A DNA stretch of 64,000 bases from positions 1 to 64,000 of the forward strand of contig RXJX01000036.1 in NCBI GenBank assembly GCA_003963245.1, written 5' to 3'. The DNA is from Neisseriaceae bacterium (GTDB lineage Bacteria; Pseudomonadota; Gammaproteobacteria; Burkholderiales; UBA11063). Positions 9,144 to 17,324 of this stretch are shown here, piece by piece. Positions within the stretch are counted from its first letter, which is position 1. Every line of letters starts with the position of its first letter. The notes beneath the pieces are model-generated. The model was not told where the DNA came from. It was given only the letters and a program-made list of their open reading frames with translations, and did no database searches. The translations under genes were made by a program, and so were the position numbers.

Positions 9144-9880
9144 TATGCTTTGTATCCTTTGTGTAGTGCAGTTATCCCCAAAGTTAAATTATGATATTTT
9201 ACTTTGGCAAAACCAGCATCATACATCATCTGTTGTAAGGTTTCCTGATCGGGATGCATGCGAATTGATTCTGCCAGATATTGATAGCTTTCGGCATCTT
9301 TGGCGATTAGTTTACCCATTAGTGGTAGAAATTTAAACGAGTAAAGATCATAGAGTTTGGATAATGGTTTATAAACTTTAGAAAATTCGAGTACCATTAA
9401 AATTCCACCGGGTTTTAATACTCGGTACATTTCACTTAATGCCAGATCTTTATGCGTCATATTGCGTAAACCAAATGAAACGCATACGCCATTGAAGTAA
9501 TCATCAGGAAAAGGTAGTTTCTCTGCATCACAAAGGCATTGTGGAGTTAAGATACCTTCATTTAACAAACGATCACGCCCAACTTTGAGCATTGATGAAT
9601 TAATATCGGTATGCCAGACTTCACCAGTTTCACCAACGATTTTTTTAAAGCCACGGGTCATATCACCAGTACCGCCAGCTATATCTAAAACTTTGTCACC
9701 GGATTTTAACTCAGCGGTGAAGAAAGTAAACTGCTTCCATACCCGATGCATGCCCATTGACATTACATCGTTCATAATGTCGTAATTACTTGCTACTGAA
9801 TGAAAGACATCGGCAACCAGATTGGCTTTTTTATCTTCTTCAACGGTTTTAAAACCAAAATGAGTTTTATTTTGTTCCAT
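9143..9880 (-). CDS. ubiE: Ubiquinone/menaquinone C-methyltransferase UbiE
   Basis: The protein has 245 residues, the normal UbiE length, and uses S-adenosylmethionine to methylate carbon of the quinone ring (2-polyprenyl-6-methoxybenzoquinol to the 5-methyl product). The SAM-binding motif [11 protein letters not shown] is at residues 64-74; [10 protein letters not shown] and MVLEFSK are further family signatures. The N-terminus reads THFGFKTV, as in E. coli UbiE. AGGA stands before the ATG inside the end of queA, two bases separate the genes, and ubiJ overlaps its stop, so it is part of the minus-strand operon. Confidence 0.96.
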   Translation of the reverse strand: MEQNKTHFGFKTVEEDKKANLVADVFHSVASNYDIMNDVMSMGMHRVWKQFTFFTAELKSGDKVLDIAGGTGDMTRGFKKIVGETGEVWHTDINSSMLKVGRDRLLNEGILTPQCLCDAEKLPFPDDYFNGVCVSFGLRNMTHKDLALSEMYRVLKPGGILMVLEFSKVYKPLSKLYDLYSFKFLPLMGKLIAKDAESYQYLAESIRMHPDQETLQQMMYDAGFAKVKYHNLTLGITALHKGYKA

Positions 9881-9882
9881 AA

Positions 9883-10899
9883 TTAATCCTGACGAGTTAA
9901 GAGCATGGCATCGCCATAGCTAAAGAAGCGATAGTTATTTTTAATTGCATGTTGATAAGCCGCATCAATTTTATCTTTACCGCTGAAAGCTGAGACTAGC
10001 ATCAGCAAGGTTGATTTAGGTAAGTGAAAATTAGTAATTAGTTTATCAACTAGCTGAAATTTAAATCCTGGGGTAATAAAAATATCTGTTTCACCACTTT
10101 GAGCGTGTAATCCGCGTTTAGCAACTGATTCAAGTGTTCTAAGGCTGGTTGTACCAACTGCAATGATTTTACCTCCATTGGCTTTGGTTTCTTTGATTAA
10201 TTCAATTGTTGCTTCATTAATCTGAAAAACCTCGCTATGCATTTTGTGTTCGCTGATATTCTCGACACTGACAGGTTTGAAGGTTCCTGAACCAACATGG
10301 AGTGTTACATTGGCTACGATAGCACCCTTAGCTTCAATTTGTGCCAATATCTCAGGTGTGAAGTGTAAACCAGCCGTCGGCGCAGCCACTGAACCATTGT
10401 GTGCTGCATAAACTGTTTGATAGCGCGATTCATCCGCTATTTCCGCTTGGCGTTGCATATATGGTGGTAACGGTAAATTACCATGGTGTTCTAAATACGC
10501 ATACAAGTCAACAGGCGTCTGTGTTTGTAAGGCAAATAAACCATCTAAAGTTTGGCTGACGGTTACAACTAAATCGTCAGGCAGGATAATTTCCATTCCC
10601 AAATTAATTCGCTTACTGGTACGAACATGGGCAATAAAATGCTGCTGGTCAATAATTCGTTCCAGCATAACTTCAACTTTACCACCACTGGGTTTGTGCC
10701 CAAAGATTCGTGCCTTTACTACACGAGTGTCATTGCGGATTAGCAGATCACCTGAATTGATGTAGTTTATAATTTCACTGAAATAATGATCTTCCAAATG
10801 TTCATTGACTACTAGCAAACGACTATCACTGCGGTTTGCTAATGGATTTTTGGCGATTAACTCTTCAGGTAAGTGATAATCAAAATCACTTAATTTCAT
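9883..10899 (-). CDS. queA: tRNA preQ1(34) S-adenosylmethionine ribosyltransferase-isomerase QueA
   Basis: QueA transfers and isomerises the ribosyl part of SAM onto preQ1 at tRNA position 34, making epoxyqueuosine. The 338-residue protein starts [20 protein letters not shown] and contains the family signatures [22 protein letters not shown] and [10 protein letters not shown], then [19 protein letters not shown] near the C-terminus. It lies between a large palindromic repeat (10927-11068) and ubiE. With no queC/D/E/F in view, it may be transcribed either with ftsEX or from a promoter in the repeat region. Confidence 0.96.
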   Translation of the reverse strand: MKLSDFDYHLPEELIAKNPLANRSDSRLLVVNEHLEDHYFSEIINYINSGDLLIRNDTRVVKARIFGHKPSGGKVEVMLERIIDQQHFIAHVRTSKRINLGMEIILPDDLVVTVSQTLDGLFALQTQTPVDLYAYLEHHGNLPLPPYMQRQAEIADESRYQTVYAAHNGSVAAPTAGLHFTPEILAQIEAKGAIVANVTLHVGSGTFKPVSVENISEHKMHSEVFQINEATIELIKETKANGGKIIAVGTTSLRTLESVAKRGLHAQSGETDIFITPGFKFQLVDKLITNFHLPKSTLLMLVSAFSGKDKIDAAYQHAIKNNYRFFSYGDAMLLTRQD

Positions 10900-10926
10900 T
10901 GTTGTTAAAATTTTTTTTCCTTAACA

Positions 10927-11068
10927 GATTTCTTGTATAAGCAATTATTTAGCTCTTAGACTAGGAGTAAATTCTTTGAAGCGCGGAATGTACACGAAGT
11001 ACATGAGCCACTGGATAAGTATTTACGACGACGTATAAGGGCTAAGGAAGCAGCTTATGCAAGAAGTC
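10927..11068 (-). repeat. Large palindromic element between ftsX and queA; hairpin-repeat copy A (core 10961-11032)
   Basis: Outer arms 10927-10943 and 11052-11068 are inverted copies (AGATTTCTTGTATAAGC against AGACTTCTTGCATAAGC). The core runs 5' to 3' on the minus strand from GTCGT at 11032 to CCTAG near 10961. Arm GTAAATACTT near 11025 faces AAGAATTTAC near 10970 in the other arm, and the tip is ATGTAC/GTACAT (10988-11004). Overall fold and head motif match the repeats at 26525, 26628, 28688 and 53342. It fills the whole gap between the two genes and could act as a terminator or RNA-processing site. Confidence 0.6.
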
Positions 11069-11988
11069 TAATGACTGTAACTATTACGAAATACCCATTG
11101 CACAGCTAAAAACACCGTGAAGATGGTAAATATAATTAGAGCTAGCCACAACGCACCAAATTGATATAGCTCTAGTGGCGCTAACTGAAAGCCCTTGCCA
11201 AACAAATTACTGAAATTGGCAAACATAGTATTGAGTGTTTGAGTCAGGTAGCGTAAGCTAGCTGCGGCAATTGCAGTTGCTAGTGTCACTTGCCATACTG
11301 CATAGTGGATCAATGGACGCATGATGAAGCTGTCGCTGGCACCAATTAAACGAGAAACTTTAATAGCATCAGTTTTTAAGAGCATCTGCAGACGAATCAT
11401 ATTATAAACCACCAGCGCAAGGACAGCCCCAAAGAGGATAATTGCAAATTCTCCAATGCTGGTTGCAAAACTCATTAATTCACTTACTTTACCCGCGTAT
11501 TGCATATCTAGTTGGACATTATCTACCATAGGTAGTTGTTCAAGCTGAATTTTTAGTTTTTCAAGAGGTTGGCTTTCTATTGTGGCGGTATTAACCACAA
11601 ACGCATCTGGAAGAGGGTTATTGCTAGCATCAATTACATCTGAGGCGATTGACTTCATTTGTTGGTCTTGTTGTAACTCAGCTAGTCCTTGTGCTTTACT
11701 AATGAACTGATAATTCTTTACTGTGCCAGTCGCGAGCTTGTTAAGAGCTTTTTCAATGTTATTAATATCTGCTGGATTAGCATTACTGTCTAAATAAAGC
11801 ATTAACTGAGGGTAAACCAGATTGCTTTTTTGCCAATGACTTAGGCTGTTATTTAGTGTAAGCCCAGCTGCACAAATAGTAATAATCAGTGCCAGAACGA
11901 TAATGTTTATCAGATGTTCAAATGGTTGCTTAAATATAGTCAACCACGCTTGTTTAAAACTTTGAAGATGGTGAATGAGTTTATTCAT
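11068..11988 (-). CDS. ftsX: Cell division protein FtsX
   Basis: FtsX is the membrane subunit of the FtsEX complex, which controls septal peptidoglycan hydrolases. The 306-residue protein has the family pattern: a first membrane segment near residues 31-46, a periplasmic loop of about 120 residues, then three membrane segments (about 172-195, 225-250, 275-300). I place the start at 11988 (MNKLIHHLQSF) because AGAGG stands five bases upstream and the longer frame would overlap the end of ftsE. One base separates it from the ftsE stop, so the two are translationally coupled. Confidence 0.93.
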   Translation of the reverse strand: MNKLIHHLQSFKQAWLTIFKQPFEHLINIIVLALIITICAAGLTLNNSLSHWQKSNLVYPQLMLYLDSNANPADINNIEKALNKLATGTVKNYQFISKAQGLAELQQDQQMKSIASDVIDASNNPLPDAFVVNTATIESQPLEKLKIQLEQLPMVDNVQLDMQYAGKVSELMSFATSIGEFAIILFGAVLALVVYNMIRLQMLLKTDAIKVSRLIGASDSFIMRPLIHYAVWQVTLATAIAAASLRYLTQTLNTMFANFSNLFGKGFQLAPLELYQFGALWLALIIFTIFTVFLAVQWVFRNSYSH

Positions 11989-11989
11989 A

Positions 11990-12661
11990 TTAACCTCTAA
12001 ACTGTCCATTACTCAGTCGGATGATTCGTTTGCCGTAATCATCTAGTAATGATTCATCATGTGCTGAAATTATAAGTGTTACCCCTGCGCGGTGAAAGTT
12101 TTTAAATAATTCAAGAATTTTTAAAGCATTCGCGCGATCTAAATTAGCAGTTGGCTCATCTGCAAGGAGTATTTTGGGCTGGTGGACAATGGCGCGCGCA
12201 ATACATAACCTTTGTTGCTCACCTCCGGATAGTTGTTCTGGTCGAGCATGTATTTTATGTTCAAGTCCTACGCTCTGCAAAGCACGGGTAACCCGTGCGG
12301 TGATTTCTTTAGTAGGGCTCTGACTACAAATATCCAAAGCAAGACGTACATTGGCAAAGACATCACGATCAAACAAAATTTTATGATCCTGAAATACTAG
12401 TCCAATATGTTGACGGATAAATGTGCGGTGATTTTGGCTTATTTGTGATAGATTAATGTTATTTACATTGACTGTTCCAGAGCTGGCTAGTTCAATCCCC
12501 GCAATAAGTTTAAGAATTGTCGATTTTCCAGCCCCGGAATGACCAGCTAAAAATACTAGCTCACCTTTGTCAACGCTGAAAGTCAAATTATTCAGCGCAG
12601 TAATTTCGCCTGGGTAAATTTTACTAACCTGTTCAAATTTGATAATTTTATTTTCGATCAT
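11990..12661 (-). CDS. ftsE: Cell division ATP-binding protein FtsE
   Basis: FtsE is the ABC ATPase partner of FtsX. In the 223-residue form it has Walker A GHSGAGKST near residue 41, the ABC signature LSGGEQQRLCIARAI, and Walker B ILLADEPTANLD. The open frame extends 18 codons further, but the start MIENKIIKFEQVSKIYPG at 12661 fits other FtsE proteins and has AGGA upstream at proper distance. It heads the minus-strand run ftsE-ftsX-queA-ubiE-ubiJ-ubiB-RNB. Confidence 0.95.
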   Translation of the reverse strand: MIENKIIKFEQVSKIYPGEITALNNLTFSVDKGELVFLAGHSGAGKSTILKLIAGIELASSGTVNVNNINLSQISQNHRTFIRQHIGLVFQDHKILFDRDVFANVRLALDICSQSPTKEITARVTRALQSVGLEHKIHARPEQLSGGEQQRLCIARAIVHQPKILLADEPTANLDRANALKILELFKNFHRAGVTLIISAHDESLLDDYGKRIIRLSNGQFRG

Positions 12662-13167
12662 ATTTCTTGATTTCCTGTTGCGTCTCAGCGCTAGTTGCGG
12701 TTTTGCACTATGCAAATAGTCATAATTATAACATTGTTAGTACTTGCGCTGATATTTATAAACATTTTGTCGTTTAGCAATGCCGCCTCAAAATTCAAAA
12801 TTCAGTAAAAAGGCTTATTGTATGCTATGCGATGTTGCGTAATTACAACACGGAAATACTTGGTTTTTTGTTAAATCTTGTAATATTTAGCATTAAATAG
12901 GTGGGATTGCGTAAATATTTCTGATTATCATGCTAGAATTACGCTGTAAAAACTTAAAAGTAGTAATTAAAGTAATTGGTATTCCCTCTTGTCTTGCTTG
13001 GGTAAAAAATCCCTTTTCTCTCTGTGTTTATGAGACTGCGCAAAAATCGAGTTTTATTTTATTAAAAACCAATAATTAAAAAATAATGCTGCTTTTATTC
13101 TGAAGAATTAATTTTAAATCAAACATAAATAAAATAACATTATCTGCTTTGTGGAAGGAGCATTTAA
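12662..13167. other. Divergent intergenic region between ftsE and the porin gene
   Basis: About 500 AT-rich bases that must hold the ftsE promoter (minus) and the porin promoter (plus). Apart from the extended -10 box at 12931 I see no coding frame or repeat. The porin leader of about 220 bases after that box is unusually long and could hold regulation such as sRNA pairing. Confidence 0.5.
12931..12939 (+). promoter_or_regulatory. Extended -10 promoter of the porin gene
   Basis: TGCTAGAAT has the TGn extension plus a -10 hexamer (TAGAAT, 12934-12939). The nearest TTGCGT is 21 bases upstream of the hexamer, too far for a normal -35, so recognition would rely on the extended -10. Confidence 0.4.
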
Positions 13168-14550
13168 GTGAAAAAAATTTTAGCTGTGGTTTTAGGAACT
13201 TTGGTGACAACGTCCTTTGCTGATGTTACGCTTTATGGACGTATTTCAGCGGCTTTGGAAAATGACACTTTCCCAAGCGCCAATCAAGTTCAACCTGGTA
13301 CTACTTCAGTTCAGGATTATGGTTCATATTTTGGTATTCGCGGTACCGATCAGGTTTATGGGCAGACTGCCGTAATCTGGCAGGTCGAACAGTTTTTAAA
13401 CATCTCTTCGGGTGAAGCTTATCAGGGTACCACTGGTTCAGGCTGGGTACCAAATCACCCAGGTTCAACTAACAGCGGACAACCAACTACTGGTATTAAT
13501 GTATTAGCTTCTTCAGATAGCTATATCGGTTTGCAAGGTGGTTGGGGTCGCGTGCGGATTGGTAATTTGTCTAATACTTATCGTACTAATACTGGTGCTG
13601 TCGATTTGTATAATGGTGCTAATGCCAATGTATTTGGGAACTACGATCGTTTTGCAGTGGTTTTGGCGGAAACTATCCGTTATGATTCGCCAAGTTGGTC
13701 AAATGTTTCCTTCTCAGGTTATTATAGCTTCAACCAAGATGGTAATTTTAATACTGGTGGTGCTAACGGTAATGGGATGGATGGATCTGGTGATATGAAT
13801 GGTTATAATAACGCCGGAGTAATGGGTTTTGGTATTTTCTATAATCCAGGTAATTTCTCGGCAACATGGAATAATCAGGTCGCTTTAAACACTGGTGTTT
13901 ATCAACAAATGGGTGGTAGTGTGCCAGTTGGTATCACTGGGGTTGCCTATGCACCAGGAGCGCAGGGTATTAATGCTTACAATAGTCGTTTAGAGCTAGG
14001 CTATAATAATCCTGATAGTCTGATCCTTGGTTTTGGTGCTCAAATTTCTCAAGGTTATGGTTGGTCAAGTGCACCAGGTAATGGTAATTTGAATAATTAC
14101 TGGATCCAAAATTCTTCTGCAAATGGAGTAAATAGTCAATATACCAATAATGCTAATTGCGCCAATGGTTATTGCCCATTAAATCAAGCTGTTTTATCAA
14201 CTGCTGAGGTTGGTATGTCAATTGGTTGGCATGTGGATAACTGGACACCAAAAGTTGGTTACGTTTATGGCGCTAACTTGATGGCAGGTGGTTCACCATG
14301 GGATATCATTAATGGTAACAATCAGTTAGGTGGTACAGGTTACCAACAAGCAATTGCTGAGCTGGATTGGAATATTACACCGCGTACGATTGCATTTATT
14401 AACTATGGTCAAATATGGTATGGTGGTGCAGCACAAAATACAGTTTGGTCTTCTTCTGGTACTGCTCCAAGCTCTAATGCAATTACTACTGGTGGTTCTA
14501 AATATATTAATAACGGAACGGCTGCGGTTGGTTTTTCGCACACGTTCTAG
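13168..14550 (+). CDS. Outer-membrane porin, Neisseria/betaproteobacterial type
   Basis: The 460-residue protein starts with a GTG codon nine bases after AAGGAG (counting from the G). The signal peptide MKKILAVVLGTLVTTSFA is followed by DVTLYGRISAAL, the classic first strand of betaproteobacterial trimeric porins such as PorB or Omp32. Later family features are SDSYIGLQGGWGRVRIG and RYDSPSW. It ends VGFSHTF with the C-terminal Phe needed for BAM insertion. At 460 residues it is longer than most porins of this type (about 350-400), with Asn/Gly-rich loops. It is monocistronic: promoter at 12931, terminator at 14580. Confidence 0.93.
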   Translation: MKKILAVVLGTLVTTSFADVTLYGRISAALENDTFPSANQVQPGTTSVQDYGSYFGIRGTDQVYGQTAVIWQVEQFLNISSGEAYQGTTGSGWVPNHPGSTNSGQPTTGINVLASSDSYIGLQGGWGRVRIGNLSNTYRTNTGAVDLYNGANANVFGNYDRFAVVLAETIRYDSPSWSNVSFSGYYSFNQDGNFNTGGANGNGMDGSGDMNGYNNAGVMGFGIFYNPGNFSATWNNQVALNTGVYQQMGGSVPVGITGVAYAPGAQGINAYNSRLELGYNNPDSLILGFGAQISQGYGWSSAPGNGNLNNYWIQNSSANGVNSQYTNNANCANGYCPLNQAVLSTAEVGMSIGWHVDNWTPKVGYVYGANLMAGGSPWDIINGNNQLGGTGYQQAIAELDWNITPRTIAFINYGQIWYGGAAQNTVWSSSGTAPSSNAITTGGSKYINNGTAAVGFSHTF

Positions 14551-14579
14551 TTTGACAAGTTACATTGTCTCTCAATGGG

Positions 14580-14604
14580 GGTCGCAGAAATGCGGCCTTT
14601 TTTT
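14580..14604 (+). terminator. Rho-independent terminator of the porin gene
   Basis: GGTCGCA pairs with TGCGGCC (one mismatch or G-U pair) around GAAA, followed by seven T. It starts about 30 bases after the porin stop. Confidence 0.85.
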
Positions 14605-14687
14605 ACGCCCGGAGTTAAATATAAATTGCGCGGTGAAAATATGTTCACCGCGTCAGTTCACTGTCCTTGAAATTAGTTTATGCTCGA

Positions 14688-15101
14688 TTAAGCATTGAGA
14701 AACACGAAGTTTTTCGTGCGATATGCAACTTGCATATGATTTGCCCATTTAGGTGCAATTGACCGATCGTGATAGTGGGTCATGTTGGCTGATGTTTTCA
14801 AATCGTTGCTATCATCTTGTGATTTATCAACGTTATCAAATGCGCGCATCAGCTGTACGCTGTCATTTAATTTGTAATAAGCGATCATATCGCTATAATC
14901 ATTGAACTGAAGCTTCTTAGGGCTCTTCTTAGTCCAACTGAATTGACTTTTCTCGAAAATAACGCTACACGCGTCTTGGTTAGTTTCATGCATGCGGTTG
15001 ATAACCACACGGTTAATTAATTGGCATTCTTTGTCGGATGCTCCACGACATTCTTTATATAGGTTTATGGCCATGCACAGGTGCGCCGAGACGACTAACA
15101 T
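14688..15101 (-). CDS. SleB/CwlJ-type cell-wall hydrolase (Hydrolase_2 family), endolysin-like
   Basis: The start at 15101 is fixed by AAGGAG seven bases before the ATG; the open frame runs 52 codons further upstream but without such a site. The 137-residue protein shows the Hydrolase_2 pattern: NLYKECRGASDKE with the catalytic-type glutamate (E18), VVINRMH, CSVIFEKSQFSW, and near the end MTHYHDRSIAPKWA. These enzymes cut peptidoglycan (lytic transglycosylase or amidase, by family member). There is no clear signal peptide, which is typical of phage endolysins that need a holin, but no other phage gene is nearby. It could be a lone remnant or a domesticated lysin. Confidence 0.7.
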   Translation of the reverse strand: MLVVSAHLCMAINLYKECRGASDKECQLINRVVINRMHETNQDACSVIFEKSQFSWTKKSPKKLQFNDYSDMIAYYKLNDSVQLMRAFDNVDKSQDDSNDLKTSANMTHYHDRSIAPKWANHMQVAYRTKNFVFLNA

Positions 15102-15170
15102 TCCTTTACTCCTTGTGGGAAATGGGTTTACTAAAAGTTCCTTTATCAAATAAACAAACCAGAGAAAATA

Positions 15171-15195
15171 AAAACTACACAATGCGTGTAGTTTT
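15171..15195 (-). terminator. Terminator-like hairpin upstream of the SleB-type gene
   Basis: AAAACTACAC (15171-15180) pairs perfectly with GTGTAGTTTT (15186-15195) around a 5-base loop, with A/T runs on both sides so it could stop transcription in either direction. It lies 70 bases before the minus-strand start at 15101 and could work as an attenuator for that gene. Confidence 0.5.
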
Positions 15196-15421
15196 TGCCA
15201 AGGAGCGAATTTTGACATATTATGTACTGATGTGTCAAGTATCTTTTGGTGTAACATACTGATAATCTTAGTTATTTAAAATGTTTTTTGCCAACATAAA
15301 GCTTTAAATAACGGCGAATTAGTGGTAAAAAACTTGTTGATTTGTATTATGATAAGCTTCTTTTAATAAATTATGTTGCTAAAAGTTGCATAATTTTGTT
15401 AATTTAGTGTTGCTTTTATAT

Positions 15422-15448
15422 AAAAAGTGCCAGCATTCAATGCTGGCA
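15422..15448 (-). terminator. Rho-independent terminator of rluC
   Basis: TGCCAGCA (15428-15435) and TGCTGGCA (15441-15448) form a perfect 8-bp stem; on the minus strand a run of five T follows (A-run 15422-15426). It lies 12 bases after the rluC stop. Confidence 0.9.
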
Positions 15449-15460
15449 AGGGATTGGAGG

Positions 15461-16417
15461 TTAATTGGTTGTTGAAATTATTTTTAAAAAAAATTGTAGT
15501 TCTTTGGGTAATTCACAGTTTATTTCGACTAATTTTTGTGTAATTGGATGCTTAAACTGGACATGATGAGCATGTAAAAACATCCGCTTTAAACCTTGTT
15601 TGGCTAACTGCCTATTCAGTTCAAAATTTCCATATTTATCATCACCAGCGATTGGGAATCCCAAATATTGGCAGTGAACCCTGATTTGATGAGTACGCCC
15701 AGTTTGTAGATCCGCATTAACTAGAGTAAATTCAGTGAATTTTTGCTTTACTGTAAAAATAGTATGAGAGAAACGACCTTGTTCACTGTCTATCCGCACA
15801 CGGCGTTCGCCATCTTTATTGGTATATTTGTAAATTGCCGCTTTAACATTACGCTTGTCGTCACGCCATATTCCGCTAGTCAGTGCGTAATATTCCTTAG
15901 TCATTAGGTTGTTTTTGATTAATTCCTGTAATTCAACCAAGGCAAGTCGTTTTTTTGCTAATATCAGGATTCCAGATGTTTCCTTGTCTAAGCGATGGAC
16001 TAACTCAAGGAATTTATAAGCTTTAGTTTGCCGTAATTGTTCAATAACGCCAAAAGATACACCGCTGCCACCATGACAAGCGACTCCTTGTGGTTTGTTT
16101 ATGATTAAGTAATAGTCATCTTCGTAAAGTACTGGAAAACTAGCTGCTGGAATGACTTTGCTTTCAATTTCTTCTTTGCTTGCTATCCTAATTGGCGGAA
16201 TGCGCACTACGTCGTTCAGTGCAACCTTGCTACTTACTTCACAGCGCTTCTTGTTTATACGGACTTCTCCGTGACGGATAATTCGATAAATATGGCTTTT
16301 GGGAACACCCTTGAGGATTTTAATCAGCATGTTATCTAATCGTTGTTGATCGTCTGCTTCGGTTACGTTATAAAAATTTACTTGATTTTGGTTTATTTCA
16401 TTCATTTTGATAGGCAT
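15461..16417 (-). CDS. rluC: 23S rRNA pseudouridine synthase RluC
   Basis: The 318-residue protein has an S4 RNA-binding domain at about residues 25-85 (MLIKILKGVPKSHIYRIIRHGEVRIN in the native order) and a RluA-type catalytic domain whose motif HRLDKETSGILILAK carries the active-site aspartate. LQTGRTHQIRVH is the second family motif. E. coli RluC modifies U955, U2504 and U2580 of 23S rRNA; the same role is likely. It lies divergent from rne, the same arrangement as in E. coli, which supports RluC over RluD. No good ribosome site precedes either possible ATG (16417 or 16405). Confidence 0.9.
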   Translation of the reverse strand: MPIKMNEINQNQVNFYNVTEADDQQRLDNMLIKILKGVPKSHIYRIIRHGEVRINKKRCEVSSKVALNDVVRIPPIRIASKEEIESKVIPAASFPVLYEDDYYLIINKPQGVACHGGSGVSFGVIEQLRQTKAYKFLELVHRLDKETSGILILAKKRLALVELQELIKNNLMTKEYYALTSGIWRDDKRNVKAAIYKYTNKDGERRVRIDSEQGRFSHTIFTVKQKFTEFTLVNADLQTGRTHQIRVHCQYLGFPIAGDDKYGNFELNRQLAKQGLKRMFLHAHHVQFKHPITQKLVEINCELPKELQFFLKIISTTN

Positions 16418-17324
16418 TTTAGTTTATAATTATAGCTTGATTGCTTTATACTGCACATAATTGTATCTTATTTATCAATTACGAGTTAAGCTAGTTTAAT
16501 TTTATCAATTGGTTTAATCGGGTTGTCATAAATAATTTACTCCTGAATTTGTCTGAGCTGGAGAGGTATGTGGCGTAGGTGCCAACAAATTTAGTTCGTG
16601 GATGTTAGTGACAAACAGCACGCTGTCATAGTATAAATAATCTTTGCATGGTACGTTTTTGCTTGTATTAGTTCTTGTATATTGACGGACTAACCTTGAA
16701 TTTTACGCATCTGGCTTAACATCGGATGGTAAACATTTTCAAGTTTAGCGATATGGTCTATGAAAAGAATTATCAAGCACTGTTATTGAAAGTCACTGTA
16801 GCTTAATACAGCGATAAATTTTATAAATTAATTTAGCTATTAACTTAGCTTGTTTGTTATGTATAGTTAAAAGAATATCAAACTGATAAATGACGTTTTT
16901 TATTGATTAGTTAAGGTGGGTTTTGAATAATTCCTAGAAGTTTGAAGGAATCTGTTTGACTCGCGTTAATAATTTAAGAGAAGTTTATTAAGTGATTACG
17001 CAATATGATGCACTAAATTTATAATAAATGTATCGCTTTGATGCATTTATACACGTTTATATACCTAATATTTTGAAGTTCAGTTCTGTCACCTTGATAA
17101 TCGTAAAATGAATGCGCTCAGGTGGACGGAGTTGAAGGTTAAATCTGATGGTATGTACTAATTTAATTCATAATCTAGGACTGTTACTTGATTAAGTCTA
17201 GTTAAGATTAGCAAGCTTGCGAGTTAAAGCTTGGAATTAAATTAAGTACTTGCGCTTTGGGCCAAAATAAAAAATACTAACAAGCCGGTCTGAGTTTAAT
17301 TAGCCAAGAAGGGTTTAATTGAAC
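16418..17324. other. Long divergent region rluC-rne, likely holding the rne 5' leader
   Basis: About 900 bases without a convincing gene. It must hold the promoters for rluC and rne. In E. coli the rne mRNA has a 361-nt structured leader through which RNase E limits its own synthesis, and a long leader here would fit that. I see a small inverted repeat TGACA/TGTCA near 16608-16635 but no strong promoter or hairpin that I would defend. Confidence 0.45.

Noticed and set aside
10927..11068. tRNA or other known structured RNA gene between ftsX and queA
   Set aside because: No cloverleaf, T-loop or CCA end can be formed; a palindromic repeat explains the structure.
12662..12715. 18-codon upstream extension of ftsE
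   Set aside because: It is Arg/Lys-rich without family match; the start at 12661 has AGGA upstream and fits FtsE proteins.
15102..15257. 52-codon upstream extension of the SleB-type hydrolase
   Set aside because: The ATG at 15101 has AAGGAG at good distance, and the extension runs through a terminator-like hairpin.
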